This document shows positions 7,184-8,119 of a DNA stretch of 8,119 nt, one piece after another. Source of the DNA: Acidobacteriota bacterium (GTDB taxonomy: Bacteria; Acidobacteriota; Polarisedimenticolia; J045); contig JAMOQA010000482.1 of the NCBI GenBank assembly GCA_027064265.1, positions 1 through 8,119 of the forward strand, written 5' to 3'. Made by a program: the position numbers and the translations under genes. Under the pieces are notes generated by a model that was not told where the DNA came from, made no database searches, and saw only the letters and a program-made list of their open reading frames with translations. How positions within the stretch are numbered: the first letter of the stretch is position 1; every line of letters begins with the position of its first letter.

Positions 7184-8119
7184 GCGCTGTCCACCGCTCC
7201 GGGTGGGGAACAGCTCCCCCCGGAACGGTACCGCGGCCCCGAGAACGAGCGGGGGCGCAGCGAGCACTCCCGGCCCGGGACGAGAAGGAAGATCCGGGGC
7301 GCCGTACGCGACGAGATCCTCCGGGAGGGCCTCGTCCAGCAGGACCCGGACGAGCACGTCCAGGTCGCCCGACCGGAGCCGGGCAAGACTGCCTTCCCTC
7401 AACTTTCGCCTGCTCGCCGTTCCCGGTGCCACCCGCACGCCGGGCGCCCGGTCACCGGTTTCCGTCCCGGGAGGAACGCGCCGGGCCAGGAAGACGAGCC
7501 CGCCTCCGGCCACCAGGGAGGGGTCCGGCCGCCAGGATGCGGCCAGGGCGGGCGCGTCCCGGCGGGAAGCCGGCAGGGCGGGCTCCCGGGGCTCGGCGGC
7601 TTCCTCCCCGGGGGCGAACAGCTGTTCAGGGGCCCCCAGGCGACGTCCCACCGCCCGCCAGGTCGCGAGCTCGTCCTCGACGTCCCCCGGGGGCGCCGAC
7701 AAGGACCGGCCGCGCCACGCGCCCGCCACGGTCCAGCACGTGCCCGCACGGGAAAGCGGCCCGGGCACTGCGATGACCAGGTCCGCCCGCCGGGCCACGG
7801 GGCCGCGCCACGGACCGAACACGGCCACCAGCCCGGCGGCGTCGAGGAATCTCCCGAGCTCCCGCGCCCCGGGAAAGCCGGCGAGGGGGTCGATTCCGGC
7901 AGCGACGACGACGGTCCTTCCCGCCGGCAGCTCCGCGAGGATCTCCCCGGTCTTGTCCGGCTGGACGCCCAGGACCCGCCCTTCCCCGGGAAGGACCGGC
8001 TCCAGGGGGGGTGGCGGCATCGACACGACCAGCCGGGCGCGCCGCACGAGGGCCAGGTTGGCGAGGGCCGCCAGGGTCGTCTCCGCCTCGACGGACAACG
8101 GGGCGCCGGGCAGCAGGAA
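7160..8119 (-). CDS. NuoG-like molybdopterin oxidoreductase, C-terminal part (5' end beyond window)
   Basis: The frame is open from the window edge to a TGA at 7160-7162, giving the last 319 residues. A TTG at 8096-8098 could be read as a start, but the frame continues upstream of it with similar content, so the gene is treated as partial. Residues about 70-165 follow the plan of the molybdopterin oxidoreductase / NuoG family: VVVAAGIDPLAGFP (71-84), then a strand and loop leading to ARRADLVIAVPGPLSRAGTC (109-128), the place where family members have ADVVLP.....EGTF.N.EGR. Then follows ATWRAVGRRLGAP (152-164), like the WEILARLARALG helix. Residues 205-275 (LVFLARRVP ... VLVRVLLDEALPEDLV) resemble the C-terminal dinucleotide-binding barrel. 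The GTF.N.EGR motif is changed to GTCWTVAGAWR, so cofactor binding may be altered or lost. The likely parent role is the 75-kDa subunit of respiratory complex I, but the next gene downstream is not a nuo gene. The family call is from remembered patterns. Confidence 0.6.
   Translation of the reverse strand, partial: FLLPGAPLSVEAETTLAALANLALVRRARLVVSMPPPPLEPVLPGEGRVLGVQPDKTGEILAELPAGRTVVVAAGIDPLAGFPGARELGRFLDAAGLVAVFGPWRGPVARRADLVIAVPGPLSRAGTCWTVAGAWRGRSLSAPPGDVEDELATWRAVGRRLGAPEQLFAPGEEAAEPREPALPASRRDAPALAASWRPDPSLVAGGGLVFLARRVPPGTETGDRAPGVRVAPGTASRRKLREGSLARLRSGDLDVLVRVLLDEALPEDLVAYGAPDLPSRPGPGVLAAPPLVLGAAVPFRGELFPTRSGGQRLTGDNES

Overview
The window is very GC-rich (roughly 70% by eye, not counted), densely coded and free of mobile elements. 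It looks like chromosome from a Gram-negative-type bacterium. Exported proteins with a C-terminal membrane anchor, a recycling-type EF-G and an Hsp20/Lon pair would fit the Acidobacteriota, deltaproteobacterial (myxobacterial) or related metagenomic phyla. No marker here fixes the phylum.

Layout. Positions 1-1184 (+ strand) hold the 3' end of one gene and a complete second gene. Both encode exported or envelope proteins with a carboxypeptidase-regulatory-like beta-sandwich region, a C-terminal hydrophobic segment and a short acidic tail. They appear to be tandem paralogues. A GC-rich hairpin at 1201-1240 separates them from a long block on the - strand. Read in its own direction (right to left), that block contains: the C-terminal part of a NuoG-like molybdopterin oxidoreductase (8119-7160, cut by the window edge); a compact unit with a near-consensus sigma70 promoter, about 180 nt of structured transcript and an intrinsic terminator (7183-6961), which is a candidate small RNA or attenuated leader; an EF-G whose domain IV resembles the ribosome-recycling EF-G2 type (6856-4769); an Hsp20 small heat-shock protein (4648-4202); an ATP-dependent Lon protease with an unusual basic tail (4082-1605); and a small zinc-ribbon protein (1528-1277).

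How the genes may work together. Hsp20 (holdase), Lon (AAA+ protease) and a recycling-type EF-G all act in protein quality control or translation under stress. They lie in one direction with gaps of about 76-120 bp. The only sequence signs of transcript boundaries are the strong terminator before the EF-G gene and a weaker hairpin between hsp20 and lon. The zinc-ribbon gene follows lon with a good Shine-Dalgarno and no visible terminator, so it may be cotranscribed with lon.

The most interesting items are the promoter-RNA-terminator unit upstream of EF-G, the domain IV divergence of that EF-G, the histone-H1-like C-terminal tail of Lon, and the tandem envelope proteins. No tRNA, rRNA, CRISPR or insertion sequence was found.
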